Positions 33,314 through 42,230 of a stretch of DNA of 64,000 bases are shown piece after piece; within the stretch, counting starts at the first letter, position 1; every line of letters begins with the position of its first letter. The stretch covers positions 1 to 64,000 of the forward strand of contig JAFKLY010000002.1 of assembly GCA_017304655.1 (NCBI GenBank), read 5' to 3'. Position numbers and translations under genes: made by a program. Source of the DNA: Sphingomonas sp. (lineage in GTDB: Bacteria > Pseudomonadota > Alphaproteobacteria > Sphingomonadales > Sphingomonadaceae). The notes under the pieces were generated by a model that was not told where the DNA came from, searched no databases, and was given only the letters and a program-made list of their open reading frames with translations.

Positions 33314-34303
33314 ATGATCGCCCGCATTCTTGCCATTTTCGAGCCGTTCGTCCTCGCGCTGATCGGCACCGTCCTCCTCGCATCGCTGCTGCCGGCACGC
33401 GGTATCTGGGTGCCGATCATGGACACGGTCGCCGATGCCGGCATCGTCCTGCTGTTCTTCCTGCATGGCGCCAAGCTTTCGCGCGAGGCGATCTTCGAGG
33501 GTGTGCGGGCCTGGCGCCTGCACCTGGCGACGCTGTCGGTCACTTATGTCGTCTTTCCGTTCCTTGGCCTCGGTTTCGCGAGTCTGCCGGTCATGCCGGA
33601 GGTGATGGCCGCGGGCATCCTGTTCCTCACCCTGCTTCCGTCGACGGTCCAGTCCTCCATCGCCTTCACCTCGATCGCGCGCGGAAATGTCGCGGCAGCG
33701 GTGTGTGGGGCGGCCTTTTCCAACCTGCTCGGCATTTTCCTGACGCCGCTGCTGGTCGCACTGTTCATGCAAAAGGCCGGAGTCGGCTTTTCGGCCGCCT
33801 CGCTCGAGAAAATCCTTCTGCAATTGCTGTTGCCGTTCGTACTCGGGCATCTAGCGCGGCCGCTGATTGGCGGCTTCGTCGCTCGGCACAAGACGCTGGT
33901 CGGCCGGGTTGATCGCACCTCGATCCTGCTGGTGGTCTATACCGCCTTTGGTGCGGCGGTCGTGGAAGGGATCTGGCAGCGTGTCTCGGCGACCGACCTG
34001 CTGTTGCTCACGCTGCTCTGTTCTGCACTGCTGGCGCTGGTGCTGAGTATCTCAATGATGCTGGGGCGCCTGCTCGGCTTTTCCCGTGCTGACGCCACCG
34101 TGCTGTTATTCGCCGGATCGAAGAAGAGCCTTGCCTCCGGCGTGCCCATGGCCGGCGTGCTGTTCCCGGCCGCGCAGGTCGGCCTGCTCATCCTGCCGCT
34201 GATGCTGTTCCACCAGATCCAGCTCATCGTCTGCGCCGTCATTGCCCGCCACATGGGCAAGAAGGCCGATGCGGAGGCTGCGGCCGAGGCTGCTGTGGTC
34301 TGA
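33314..34303 (+). CDS. Bile acid:sodium symporter family (SBF-like) transporter
   Basis: 329 residues from the ATG at 33314. About ten membrane helices; the blocks LLFFLHGAKLSREA, LLPSTVQSSIAFTSIARGN and GSKKSLASGVPMAGVLF are those of the SBF_like (PF13593) branch. An inner-membrane transporter of an organic anion; substrate unknown. It stands next to the MarR/TonB-receptor cluster but points toward it and lacks the cluster's operator motif. Confidence 0.88.
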   Translation: MIARILAIFEPFVLALIGTVLLASLLPARGIWVPIMDTVADAGIVLLFFLHGAKLSREAIFEGVRAWRLHLATLSVTYVVFPFLGLGFASLPVMPEVMAAGILFLTLLPSTVQSSIAFTSIARGNVAAAVCGAAFSNLLGIFLTPLLVALFMQKAGVGFSAASLEKILLQLLLPFVLGHLARPLIGGFVARHKTLVGRVDRTSILLVVYTAFGAAVVEGIWQRVSATDLLLLTLLCSALLALVLSISMMLGRLLGFSRADATVLLFAGSKKSLASGVPMAGVLFPAAQVGLLILPLMLFHQIQLIVCAVIARHMGKKADAEAAAEAAVV

Positions 34304-34361
34304 TGCCCGCTAACCCGCCGGCGAAAGCGATCGCAGATGATCCCGGGCGGTGTTGGCCGAT

Positions 34362-34844
34362 CTAGAGCACCTGAAAATAGTGAATGCAATTGGCGCCGGG
34401 GAGCTTCTCGGCCACGCCGACGAAGACATGGCGATCCAGCCAGTCGTGCGGGCCTGTCGGCACGTCGAAACGCGGCGTGACGCGCATATAATATTCGCTG
34501 GGATCGACCGGCTCATTGCGTGCGAGCCTGGCCATCACCTCGTCTGACCCCCAGCGGAAGCCGCGATTGTGGAGCATGATCGGCGTGCCGTCGTCCAGTT
34601 CGAGCAGATATTTCGCGTCGAAGTCCAGCACGCCATCCGCGCGGACCAGGGGGAAGTCGCCGCCGCTCATCGGCACCACCTTGCCGGTGATCCGGCCCTC
34701 GACCGTGCCGCTCGCGGCGTAGATGGCCGCGCGCATCTGCCCGGTGTGCGAAGGGCGGATATAGGTCGCCTTGGTCAGTTCGATGGCGATCGAGAAGGCG
34801 TAAACCAGATTGGGCTGGAAAGGGTGCGTCTTCGTCTCGGTCAT
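34362..34844 (-). CDS. DUF3237 domain protein
   Basis: 160 residues from the ATG at 34844. A beta-barrel type DUF3237 protein; the C-terminal GANCIHYFQVL and RVTPRFDVPTGPHDWL are typical. No signal peptide. Family members often lie in aromatic or terpenoid catabolic clusters, role unproven. It follows the TonB receptor gene on the same strand (about 70 bp), so it is probably part of the receptor's transcript. Confidence 0.85.
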   Translation of the reverse strand: MTETKTHPFQPNLVYAFSIAIELTKATYIRPSHTGQMRAAIYAASGTVEGRITGKVVPMSGGDFPLVRADGVLDFDAKYLLELDDGTPIMLHNRGFRWGSDEVMARLARNEPVDPSEYYMRVTPRFDVPTGPHDWLDRHVFVGVAEKLPGANCIHYFQVL

Positions 34845-34915
34845 GATGTCTCTCGGCAGCGACGCGGCGGACCTGGAGAGGCCCGCCGCGGTCATCGGTT
34901 ACAGTTTGGTCTCAG

Positions 34916-37807
34916 CTACAGGCTGGCACGGATACCGAATTTGAAGGACCGGCCCAACACATCATAGAGTACCGGATTGGTCGCGCCGAAGCTTGACGGC
35001 AGATAATTCGGCGGATCCTTGTCGAACAGATTGCTGACCACGCCGAAGATCTCGATGTTTTCCCGGATCTTGAACTGCGCGTTCAGGTTCACATAGGTTA
35101 CCGCCGGCACGCGGTTGTTGCTGATGCTGTTGGCCAGCAGCGGGCTGTAGCCGGCTTCATCCGGGCCGATGTTCGTGACCTGATAGCGGCCCGACGAGAT
35201 ATGCCGGATCTGCACCTGCGCGCCGAATGGCCCGCCGGAATAGCCGACCATCGCGTTGATGGTGTAGCGCGGCAGGCCCGAGGGCTGCGACACGCCCGAG
35301 CCGTTCTGGCCAGCGCGGTCGATCGCCACGCCGGCGGTATCGACGGTGATCAGGTCCTTGAGCACGGTCGCCAGCGCGCGGACATTCAGCTTACCGGACC
35401 CGAGAGGCACATTATAGTCCGCTTCGAAATCCCAGCCCCGCGTGATCTGCTTGTTGAGGTTCAGGTTGGCGTTGATGATCTGGGTGAGCTGGCCCGCCCC
35501 GTTCCGCGTCACATACTGGCAAAGCGCCGCATTGCCCTGATAGCAGCGTGTCACGATGATCTGCGCGCCGAGGGTGCTGATTGCCCCGTTGAGCGAGATG
35601 TCGAACCAGTCGGCCGAGACCCGCAATGTGCCGAGCCCGCCCATGCGAGCGGTGACGACAGCACCGGCGGTCCAGGTGTCGGCAATTTCCGGCACCAGCG
35701 CCGTGTTGCCGCTCAGCAAGGTTGGTATGAGCGCGCGCGCGCCTCCATTCGCGGGATCGTCCACTGTCTGGAAGGAGCTCTGCGGCGCACCGTACAGTTC
35801 GAACAGGTTGGGCGCGCGGATGTCACGCGAGCGGGTGCCACGGAAGCGCAGGAAGTCGGTCGGCTCCCAGTCGGCGCCGGCCTTCCATGTCTCCACCGAA
35901 CCGCTGAAGCTGTAGTCCGTCACACGCACCGCACCATTGAGGCCGAGGCTTTTGGCGAAGGGCAGGTCCTTGGCGAGGGGCAGCGCCAGCTCGACGAAGC
36001 CTTCCTTCACATTGATGCTGCGCTTGTTGCCAGTGATGCCGCCACCCGGGCTGGTGTGGAAGTCATTGGCGGCGGAAATCGGGTCAACCGTGCTGGCGAC
36101 CGAATCTTTGCGATATTCGCCGCCGGCGGCGAAGGAAAGCGGCCCGGCCCAGAGCTCGACGAGATCGCCACGCAGGGTGAGCGAGAACACGTGCTGCTTG
36201 AGCGTCGTGTCCTGCATCGCCGTCGCGGTGACATATTGACGGGCCGCTGCCGACGACGCGCCGCTACCGAACGGATTGAGCGGTACGCAGCCTGCCGCCG
36301 CCGCCCGGAATGCCGCGCCGGGAAGGGTGGCGCGGCAGACGATGTTACCACTGATCGGATCCCGCACGGAATCGATCGCGAAGGCCATGCGGCTGTTGAC
36401 CGTGGTGTTGTATCCGCGCTGCGAATAGTCGGTCTGGCCGAACTGATAATAGCCCTCAAGCGTCAGCTTGCTGGTGAAGCCCCATTCGAAGCCGGCGACG
36501 AAGCGCTTGGTCTCGCGCGTCACGCTGCCGATCTGCGGCCCGATGTCATTCCATATGCGGCCAAAGGGCAGGCTCGTGACATTGGCGGCAATCATGCGCG
36601 TGACGACCGAAGCCGGCAGGAACGCATTGTCGCGCTGGATCTGGTAAGACCCGGCCGGCGAGACGTCGCGACGAGAGGCGCCAAGCACTTCGCCCTTCAC
36701 AAAGCCATAGGAGCCTTGCGCCGTCAGCTTCAGCGTATCCGTCACCTCATAGTCGATGTTGCCGAAGGCATTTGCGCGCTTGCTGGGCGCGGACAGGGGG
36801 AAGAACTGGTAGAACGGCAGAACGGGATCGCCGCCGCCGCTCTGGAACAGGCCGGACCCGTAAGTGCCGTAATCATGCGCATAAGTCGTCCCGTCCGCGC
36901 GGAACTCCGTGCCACGCAGCGGGCCGGCAATCACGAGACCGTTCAGCGATGAGGTCGCGGTGCGGGCGTTGGGAAGGATGAGCGTCGCCGGCTGGCCGGC
37001 AATCACGCGCGTCGTCGTGCTGCCGGTGACAAAGGGATTGCTCACGGTGTTGTAGCTCTGCGCGCACCATTCGCGCGTGTAACAATCACCCGTGCCCTGA
37101 TTGTCGACATATTCGACACCCAGGACGACGCTGAGCCGTCCAATCTGCGCGCCACCGGCCAGCGAGGCCTGGAACTCGCGATTGTCGCCGCGCTCGGTAA
37201 GGCCGTATTGGACCGATGCCTTCACGCCGCGCAGCTTGCGGTTGAGAATGAGGTTGGTCACACCCGCGACGGCATCCGACCCATAAGCGGCCGACGCACC
37301 GCCGGTCACGACTTCGGCCCGTTCCAGCAGCGATGTCGGGACCAGGTTGAGGTCGACGGTGTTGGCCGGCGTGAAGGAGCCGCCGGAAACGGTCGAGCCG
37401 ACGACCCGGCGCCCATCGATCAACACCAGCGTGCGGTTGCCGCCCAGGCCGCGAAGGTCGGCCGTCGAAGCGCCGAGGTTGCTCACGAAAATGGCAGACG
37501 TGCTGGGCGAGCTCTGCGCGCGGAAAGCAGGGATTTCATTCAGAATTTGCGCGACGTTGGTCACGGCCTGGCGCTCGATCTGCTCGGCGCCGAGCACAGT
37601 GATCGGCGTGGGCGCGTTGAAACCGGAAGCCTGAATCCGCGTGCCGGTCACGATGATGCTGGCGTCCTCGTCATCGGCGGCGGCCTGCGGCGCGGTTGCG
37701 GACTGGGCGTGTGCCGCCTGCGCGGCCAGCAGGCTGGCAGCAAGCGCGAAACCACTCAGGCACCCGGATAGGGTGCGCACGCGACAAGACGAACGATGCT
37801 GAGCCAT
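34916..37807 (-). CDS. TonB-dependent outer membrane receptor
   Basis: 963 residues. Signal peptide ending AAHAQ, then a TonB-box-like stretch (ASIIVTGTRI), a plug domain with GLGGNRTLVLIDGRRV and ASAAYGSDAVAGVTN, and a long barrel ending in ...KFGIRASL with a terminal hydrophobic signature. Transports a nutrient across the outer membrane with TonB energy. The family is very large in sphingomonads and often specific for plant or aromatic compounds rather than iron. Divergent from marR, with operator candidates between. Start has GGAGGAGAGGAAA. Confidence 0.93.
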   Translation of the reverse strand: MAQHRSSCRVRTLSGCLSGFALAASLLAAQAAHAQSATAPQAAADDEDASIIVTGTRIQASGFNAPTPITVLGAEQIERQAVTNVAQILNEIPAFRAQSSPSTSAIFVSNLGASTADLRGLGGNRTLVLIDGRRVVGSTVSGGSFTPANTVDLNLVPTSLLERAEVVTGGASAAYGSDAVAGVTNLILNRKLRGVKASVQYGLTERGDNREFQASLAGGAQIGRLSVVLGVEYVDNQGTGDCYTREWCAQSYNTVSNPFVTGSTTTRVIAGQPATLILPNARTATSSLNGLVIAGPLRGTEFRADGTTYAHDYGTYGSGLFQSGGGDPVLPFYQFFPLSAPSKRANAFGNIDYEVTDTLKLTAQGSYGFVKGEVLGASRRDVSPAGSYQIQRDNAFLPASVVTRMIAANVTSLPFGRIWNDIGPQIGSVTRETKRFVAGFEWGFTSKLTLEGYYQFGQTDYSQRGYNTTVNSRMAFAIDSVRDPISGNIVCRATLPGAAFRAAAAGCVPLNPFGSGASSAAARQYVTATAMQDTTLKQHVFSLTLRGDLVELWAGPLSFAAGGEYRKDSVASTVDPISAANDFHTSPGGGITGNKRSINVKEGFVELALPLAKDLPFAKSLGLNGAVRVTDYSFSGSVETWKAGADWEPTDFLRFRGTRSRDIRAPNLFELYGAPQSSFQTVDDPANGGARALIPTLLSGNTALVPEIADTWTAGAVVTARMGGLGTLRVSADWFDISLNGAISTLGAQIIVTRCYQGNAALCQYVTRNGAGQLTQIINANLNLNKQITRGWDFEADYNVPLGSGKLNVRALATVLKDLITVDTAGVAIDRAGQNGSGVSQPSGLPRYTINAMVGYSGGPFGAQVQIRHISSGRYQVTNIGPDEAGYSPLLANSISNNRVPAVTYVNLNAQFKIRENIEIFGVVSNLFDKDPPNYLPSSFGATNPVLYDVLGRSFKFGIRASL

Positions 37808-37866
37808 GGGATTTCCTCTCCTCCACGATCTGATGAACGGCCGGCTTTTCCCGACTCATTTTTTTG

Positions 37867-37878
37867 TTGAGCTCTCAA
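37867..37878. promoter_or_regulatory. MarR-type operator candidate 1 (TTGA-N4-TCAA)
   Basis: TTGAGCTCTCAA, part of the perfect palindrome GTTGAG-CT-CTCAAC (37866-37879), in the intergenic region between the TonB receptor and marR, roughly 60-70 bp from the receptor start. Confidence 0.6.
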
Positions 37879-37884
37879 CCGACT

Positions 37885-37899
37885 ATTGATTACTCAACG
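37885..37899. promoter_or_regulatory. MarR-type operator candidate 2
   Basis: ATTGATTACTCAACG, again TTGA-N4-TCAA, centred 19 bp from site 1. Thirteen of its 15 bases recur upstream of the SnoaL-like gene at 40542-40556, which suggests binding by the same regulator. Confidence 0.6.
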
Positions 37900-37976
37900 G
37901 TTTGGGCGGTTACAAGCCGAAAATGCGATGGCACGTGCTGCTGTGGCGGATGAGACACAGAAGGGAAGGGGCCAGG

Positions 37977-38540
37977 ATGTCCGAAAAAGTGAGGCCGGTT
38001 GCCGTGCCTAGCCAGCGCCTGCGGCGTTACTGGGACAGTTACGGCCTGACCCATGTGCCTTATCGTCTGCTCATGGTCACCAAGATGCTCGATCGCTGCA
38101 TCTCTGTTGCGCTTGATCAGGACGCCGGCATCTCACTCGCTGAGTGGCGCGTGATGGCCAATCTCAACCGGCTCGGGGCCTCGACCGTCACGGAGCTTGC
38201 CGACCAGGCGAAGGTCGACCCGGCCGAAGTGAGCCGCGCGGCGCGCAGCCTGGAAGCGCGCGGGCTCGCGATCAAGAGTCCCTATCCCGGCAGCAAGGCG
38301 AAGAAGAGGATATCCCTGACCGAGGCAGGCGCCGACATGGCCGGGCGGATCAGTGCGGAGCGGCGCGCCTTCTATGGCTATTTGCTCGAGGGACTGGACG
38401 AGACACAGCGCCAGATGTTCGACGATCTGCTGCTGCATGTCGCCACCCGCATCGAGCATTTCGAACAGGCGTCAACCGCGAAAGGCAGGAAGAAGGGGGC
38501 ATCCGCCGCCCGTTCCCTCACGCCCGAGCCGGCTCCCTGA
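37977..38540 (+). CDS. MarR family transcriptional regulator
   Basis: 187 residues from the ATG at 37977 (AAGGGAAGGGGCCAGG ahead; the frame is open further upstream but without initiation signals). Winged helix with SLAEWRVMANLNRLGASTVTEL, the recognition helix region DPAEVSRAARSLEARGL, and a KKRISLTEAG wing. Dimeric MarR proteins usually repress and release DNA on binding a small phenolic or acid ligand. Divergent from the TonB receptor; the 3' end overlaps the convergent MFS gene by 23 bp. Confidence 0.92.
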   Translation: MSEKVRPVAVPSQRLRRYWDSYGLTHVPYRLLMVTKMLDRCISVALDQDAGISLAEWRVMANLNRLGASTVTELADQAKVDPAEVSRAARSLEARGLAIKSPYPGSKAKKRISLTEAGADMAGRISAERRAFYGYLLEGLDETQRQMFDDLLLHVATRIEHFEQASTAKGRKKGASAARSLTPEPAP

Positions 38541-39837
38541 GCAACAGGACCGCCACCGCCACGATGAATGGCATCACGGCTATGATCGCCATGGTCATTT
38601 GCAGCGAATAATGTGCGCTCACCGCCAGCCCGCCGAGCAGCGGAAGCATGATTCCGCCAATGCGTCCTGCACCGCCCGCCCAGCCAATGCCGGTGGCGCG
38701 CATGTTGGCGGGATAGACCCTGGTCATCAGCGTGTTGAGCCCGGTCTGCCCACCTGTCTGGAAGAAGTTGAAGGCAATGAGCACGCCCAGAAACATCGGC
38801 GCCTGGAACGGGACGAGGCCGAGCAGCAGGATCATGCCGGCCAGCAGGAAATAATAGACCGGGATGACGCGGGAGGCACGCACCCGATCGAGCAGCCAGC
38901 CCATGACGAAGGTACCGGCCAGTCCGCCGACGAAGCCGATCATGGCAAACACCGCGAACCGCTGGATCGGAATGCCGGCCATTTCCTGAAAGAAGGTCGG
39001 CAGCCAGGCCGCCATGAGGGCGATGTTGCCCATGGAAAGCACGCAGGCGAACCAGATGATCGTGGTGGTGCGGAAGCGGCCATCGCGGAAAATATCGAGC
39101 ACATGCGTGTCGTTGGCCCGTTTGGCGCCGCCCGCCGCCTCGAACCGCTCTGCGCCTGTGAGCGGGGTGTTCGGGGCCAGTCGCCTGATGGTGGCCGGGA
39201 TACGCGGATCGGCCGGATCGCGCAGGGCCATGAACGGCAATGATTCCGGAAGCAACAGGAGCATGATGGGGATGCTGAGCAGCGGCAGCAGGCCGCCGAT
39301 CCAGAAGCCGCTCTGCCAGCCATAAGCGTCGATCACCCAGGCGGCGATCGCGCCACCCGCTGCGCCGCCGGCACTATAGCCGGCAAAGGAGAGGGCAATG
39401 AATGTCCCCCGCCGGTTGCCCGGCGTCAGCTCGGCCAGCAGCGAGACGGCGATGGGCAGTCCGCCGGACATGAAGATGCCCGAGAGACCCCGCATGAGCG
39501 CCAACTGGGTTATCGAAGTCGTGAAGCTGGTCAGGAAAGTGAGCGTGCCGAAGATCGCCGAGCACAGGATGAGCATCCGTCGCCGGCCGAACCGGTCCGC
39601 TAACGGCGTGGCCGCGAACGCCCCGATCGCGAGGCCGATCTGCTGGCAGAAGAAGACCAGCGTCATGGCCGCCGGCGTTTCGCCCAGACCGCGCGCGATG
39701 GCTGGCGCGATCTTGCCGACCATGAAGATGTCCAGCCCGTCGATGAACATGATGAAGACGCAGATCGCCAGCACGCGCAGATGAATGGGCCGCGTCGGCT
39801 GGGAATCGATGAATGCCTGAATGTTGAATGCGCTCAT
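38518..39837 (-). CDS. MFS transporter, aromatic acid:H+ symporter (AAHS)-like
   Basis: 439 residues, twelve predicted helices. The first helix contains FIDGLDIFMVGKIAPAI, the acidic signature of AAHS carriers such as PcaK/BenK, and the 2-3 loop has LADRFGRRRM. Likely imports an aromatic or related carboxylic acid with protons. Downstream of and on the same strand as the SnoaL-like gene (74 bp), under a promoter with the shared TTGA-N4-TCAA motif. Confidence 0.88.
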   Translation of the reverse strand: MSAFNIQAFIDSQPTRPIHLRVLAICVFIMFIDGLDIFMVGKIAPAIARGLGETPAAMTLVFFCQQIGLAIGAFAATPLADRFGRRRMLILCSAIFGTLTFLTSFTTSITQLALMRGLSGIFMSGGLPIAVSLLAELTPGNRRGTFIALSFAGYSAGGAAGGAIAAWVIDAYGWQSGFWIGGLLPLLSIPIMLLLLPESLPFMALRDPADPRIPATIRRLAPNTPLTGAERFEAAGGAKRANDTHVLDIFRDGRFRTTTIIWFACVLSMGNIALMAAWLPTFFQEMAGIPIQRFAVFAMIGFVGGLAGTFVMGWLLDRVRASRVIPVYYFLLAGMILLLGLVPFQAPMFLGVLIAFNFFQTGGQTGLNTLMTRVYPANMRATGIGWAGGAGRIGGIMLPLLGGLAVSAHYSLQMTMAIIAVMPFIVAVAVLLLREPARA

Positions 39838-39911
39838 TCGACCCTCTCCGTCATGGCGTCATCTGCTGGGGGTTTCAGATCGCCGCCCGAAACAGGGCGG
39901 CCGACATCAGA

Positions 39912-40466
39912 TCACCACGGGTCTTTCGCCTGCTCCATGAACGGACGCGTATCGGCCGGCGGCGATGGATTGGGCGGCCGGCTGTCGATCATGAAATCGC
40001 CTTTCCAGGGCACCTGATCGGCGGCCGTCCAGGCGTTGACGTGCAGTTTGTAGAACACCCAGCGCCCGTTGCGCTTCACCAGCCGATCATCGCGCGTGCC
40101 GATGCCGAAGACGAAGTTGTTCTTATACTCGACGTTGAACTGGATGATCTGGAAGAAGCAGCGCACCCGGGCGCCTTCCGGACGCGGATCCATCACGAAA
40201 TGATTGAACAGGTGCTGGCGTCCATACCACCAGGCCTGTCGTCGGTTCCAGAGCTCATCCATGCTCTTCATGATCGCCTCATGACCGGAGGCCACGCCTT
40301 GCCAGAGATGGTCGAACTGCCCGTCTTCTGCGAAGGTGGAGAGCAGCATCTCCTTGTCCGCCAGATCCAGGCCCCATGCATAGCGGGCGTAAAGCTCTGT
40401 AATTTCGCCGCGATCGGCCGGAGGCATGATGGCCGGAACGCCCTCCGGCCAGAATGTGTCGCTCAT
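39912..40466 (-). CDS. SnoaL/NTF2-like domain protein
   Basis: 184 residues in the NTF2-like alpha+beta cone fold: an N-terminal helix pair (ADRGEITELYARYAWGLDLADKEMLLSTFAEDGQFD) and later strands with HLFNHFVMDPR and DRLVKRNGRWVFYKLHV. Proteins like this are often small isomerases, dehydratases or dioxygenase-beta-like proteins in catabolic clusters. No cofactor motif. First gene of a two-gene unit with the MFS transporter. Confidence 0.8.
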   Translation of the reverse strand: MSDTFWPEGVPAIMPPADRGEITELYARYAWGLDLADKEMLLSTFAEDGQFDHLWQGVASGHEAIMKSMDELWNRRQAWWYGRQHLFNHFVMDPRPEGARVRCFFQIIQFNVEYKNNFVFGIGTRDDRLVKRNGRWVFYKLHVNAWTAADQVPWKGDFMIDSRPPNPSPPADTRPFMEQAKDPW

Positions 40467-40680
40467 CGCTGCCTCGCCTTTCCCGTATCCATGTCACTTG
40501 CCGCCGACTGTCGCGGCCTGCCACTCTTCGAGCCTGTATTCATTGATTCGTCAACGCATTTCGTCGTTGCGGCGCTTGGGCAGTCGGGTCGCGCGGCCGG
40601 AAGGAGGCAGAGGAGCAGGGGCGAAGGCGCGCGGCGACGCCCCGTCTCGACAGGTTGATGGGGGAGCGTTCGCTCTTGCC
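40467..40680. other. Intergenic region upstream of the SnoaL-MFS unit
   Basis: 214 bp with no supported gene. It holds operator candidate 3 (40542-40556), about 80 bp before the SnoaL-like start, and the region downstream of the TolC-like gene; no T-tract terminator is obvious. Confidence 0.6.
40542..40556. promoter_or_regulatory. MarR-type operator candidate 3
   Basis: ATTGATTCGTCAACG, TTGA-N4-TCAA with the same flanks as site 2 (13 of 15 bases identical). Links the SnoaL-MFS promoter to the marR/TonB receptor promoter 2.6 kb away. Confidence 0.6.
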
Positions 40681-41934
40681 TTAGTCGGTCTCGCCGAGCG
40701 GAGCCCAGGTGACGTGGGAATCGATTTCCAGCTTCAGGATCGCGCGCAGCGCCTCGCTCCGGGCATTGATCTCGGCTCGGCGCGTATCCTGCGCCTGCCG
40801 CTCCGCATAGAGCAGGTCGGCAAGGTCGATAGCGCCGAGCGTATAGCCGCGCGCTGTGCGTTCCGTCACGGCCTGCGCGCGTTTGCCAGCCTCGGCGACC
40901 TCCCGCCACACGGCGAGGCGCATCTTCGCATTCGAAAGATCGGCATTGGCCGTCGCTTCCACTTCGCGCTGAACCACGGACATTTCGAGCGCTGCCGAGC
41001 GGGCGACGGCATCTGCTTCGTCTGCCGCGCGCGCCCTGTAACGTCCGCCGATCGGAATGGAGGCGACGATGCCCGCGCCCTTCTCCATCCCGCCGCGTTC
41101 GCTGAACAGGCGGACGCCTAGCGAGGGGTCGGCCACGCGATCCGCCTTCGCGCGGCGGGCGACGACGGACTGGCGATCCGCTTCCGCTCGCGCTGCGCCA
41201 ATCTCATGGCTGCGTTCGATCACCAGATCACGCAAGGTCTCGAAGCCCTGTGCCGAAACCTGCGGCTCTGTGAGCGCTGGCGCGGCGAGCGGCAGGGGAA
41301 GGTCCGGGAAGGTTGCGGCGAGCGTCACGCGCGCCGCGGCGGCCAGCGCCTGCGCGTCCGCCAGCTGTCCCTTGACGAGTGCGAGCGCGGAAGCGGCCTG
41401 ATCGGCGTCCAGCGGGGAGGCATCGCGTAACTCGACCCGGCGCTGCACCGCAGCCATCGCGCGCTCAAGACCCGCGACGCTCTCCGCATTGGTACGGGCC
41501 AGCGCTTCGGCTGTCAGCCAGTCATACCAGAGCCCGGCGAGCATGAGCGACGTCTGGTGGCGCACATCCTCCATCCGGTTCTGCGCGGCGTCTATGCCGA
41601 ACGCGCCGGCCTTGCGATCCAGACTGGCCTTGCCGGGCAGGCGGAGCGGCTTGCTGACTGTTGTGTCGAACTCATTGTAACCGCCCTCGACATCGACTGT
41701 GCGGCGCAGGTAGCTGCCGGTGACGGTCACTTCATGCGGGCCGGCGCGCAGCATGTCTGCCTGCGCGCGTGCTGCGGACAGCCGCGCCGTCGCGGCGAGG
41801 ACGGACGGGTGATTGTCAAGCGCCGTCGCCACCAGCTCGGGCGGCGGCAAGTCGGCGCGCTGGGCCAGAAGCGGGCCGGGCAGGGCCATGCCGAGCAACA
41901 GGCCGAGCAGGATCGGGCGGAACGATCGGATCAT
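40681..41934 (-). CDS. TolC-family outer membrane efflux protein
   Basis: 417 residues from the ATG at 41934. Signal peptide (PILLGLLLGMALPGPLLAQ), then the two-fold repeated long coiled-coil helices of OEP proteins (ARLSAARAQADMLR; AYTLG-type GYTLGAIDLADLLYAERQAQ). Forms the outer-membrane duct for the RND pump encoded upstream. Last gene of the efflux operon, overlapping the DUF3240 gene by four bases. Confidence 0.9.
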   Translation of the reverse strand: MIRSFRPILLGLLLGMALPGPLLAQRADLPPPELVATALDNHPSVLAATARLSAARAQADMLRAGPHEVTVTGSYLRRTVDVEGGYNEFDTTVSKPLRLPGKASLDRKAGAFGIDAAQNRMEDVRHQTSLMLAGLWYDWLTAEALARTNAESVAGLERAMAAVQRRVELRDASPLDADQAASALALVKGQLADAQALAAAARVTLAATFPDLPLPLAAPALTEPQVSAQGFETLRDLVIERSHEIGAARAEADRQSVVARRAKADRVADPSLGVRLFSERGGMEKGAGIVASIPIGGRYRARAADEADAVARSAALEMSVVQREVEATANADLSNAKMRLAVWREVAEAGKRAQAVTERTARGYTLGAIDLADLLYAERQAQDTRRAEINARSEALRAILKLEIDSHVTWAPLGETD

Positions 41935-42230
41935 GGCAAGCGCCCTCCGGCGACAAGGGGAGTCACGTGCCAACGCACGGGTGCGGCGCGGTTCAGCCGC
42001 TCAACTGCGCCGATCACGCTGGTGACGCTTTCCTCCGGCAACGTCACGTCGATGGCGCGGCGATCGAGCTGCCCGGTCACGCGCTCGGCCGTACTGGCAT
42101 CGCTGAAATCATGGCCGAAGACCGTCTCCTCGCGCAGATGGACGGCTCGCCCCGTGGCGCTGCGCAGAGTGCCGGCGATCAGCGCCCCGTCCGCCCCGGC
42201 GCAATAGAGCGTGAGCAGAACGTCAGGCAT
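41931..42230 (-). CDS. DUF3240 family protein (PII-like fold suspected)
   Basis: 99 residues from the ATG at 42230, which overlaps the end of the RND gene by eight bases, and it overlaps the TolC start by four. Sequence PDVLLTLYCAGADG...RLTGQLDRRAIDVTLPEE fits DUF3240, small soluble proteins seen beside heavy-metal RND genes and thought to share the PII/CutA ferredoxin-like fold. Its tight coupling inside the efflux operon suggests it senses or modulates the pump. No metal site is evident beyond scattered His/Asp and one Cys. Confidence 0.75.
   Translation of the reverse strand: MPDVLLTLYCAGADGALIAGTLRSATGRAVHLREETVFGHDFSDASTAERVTGQLDRRAIDVTLPEESVTSVIGAVERLNRAAPVRWHVTPLVAGGRLP

Noticed and set aside
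35201..36952. 583-codon open frame antisense to the TonB receptor
   Set aside because: Shadow; no domain or initiation signals.
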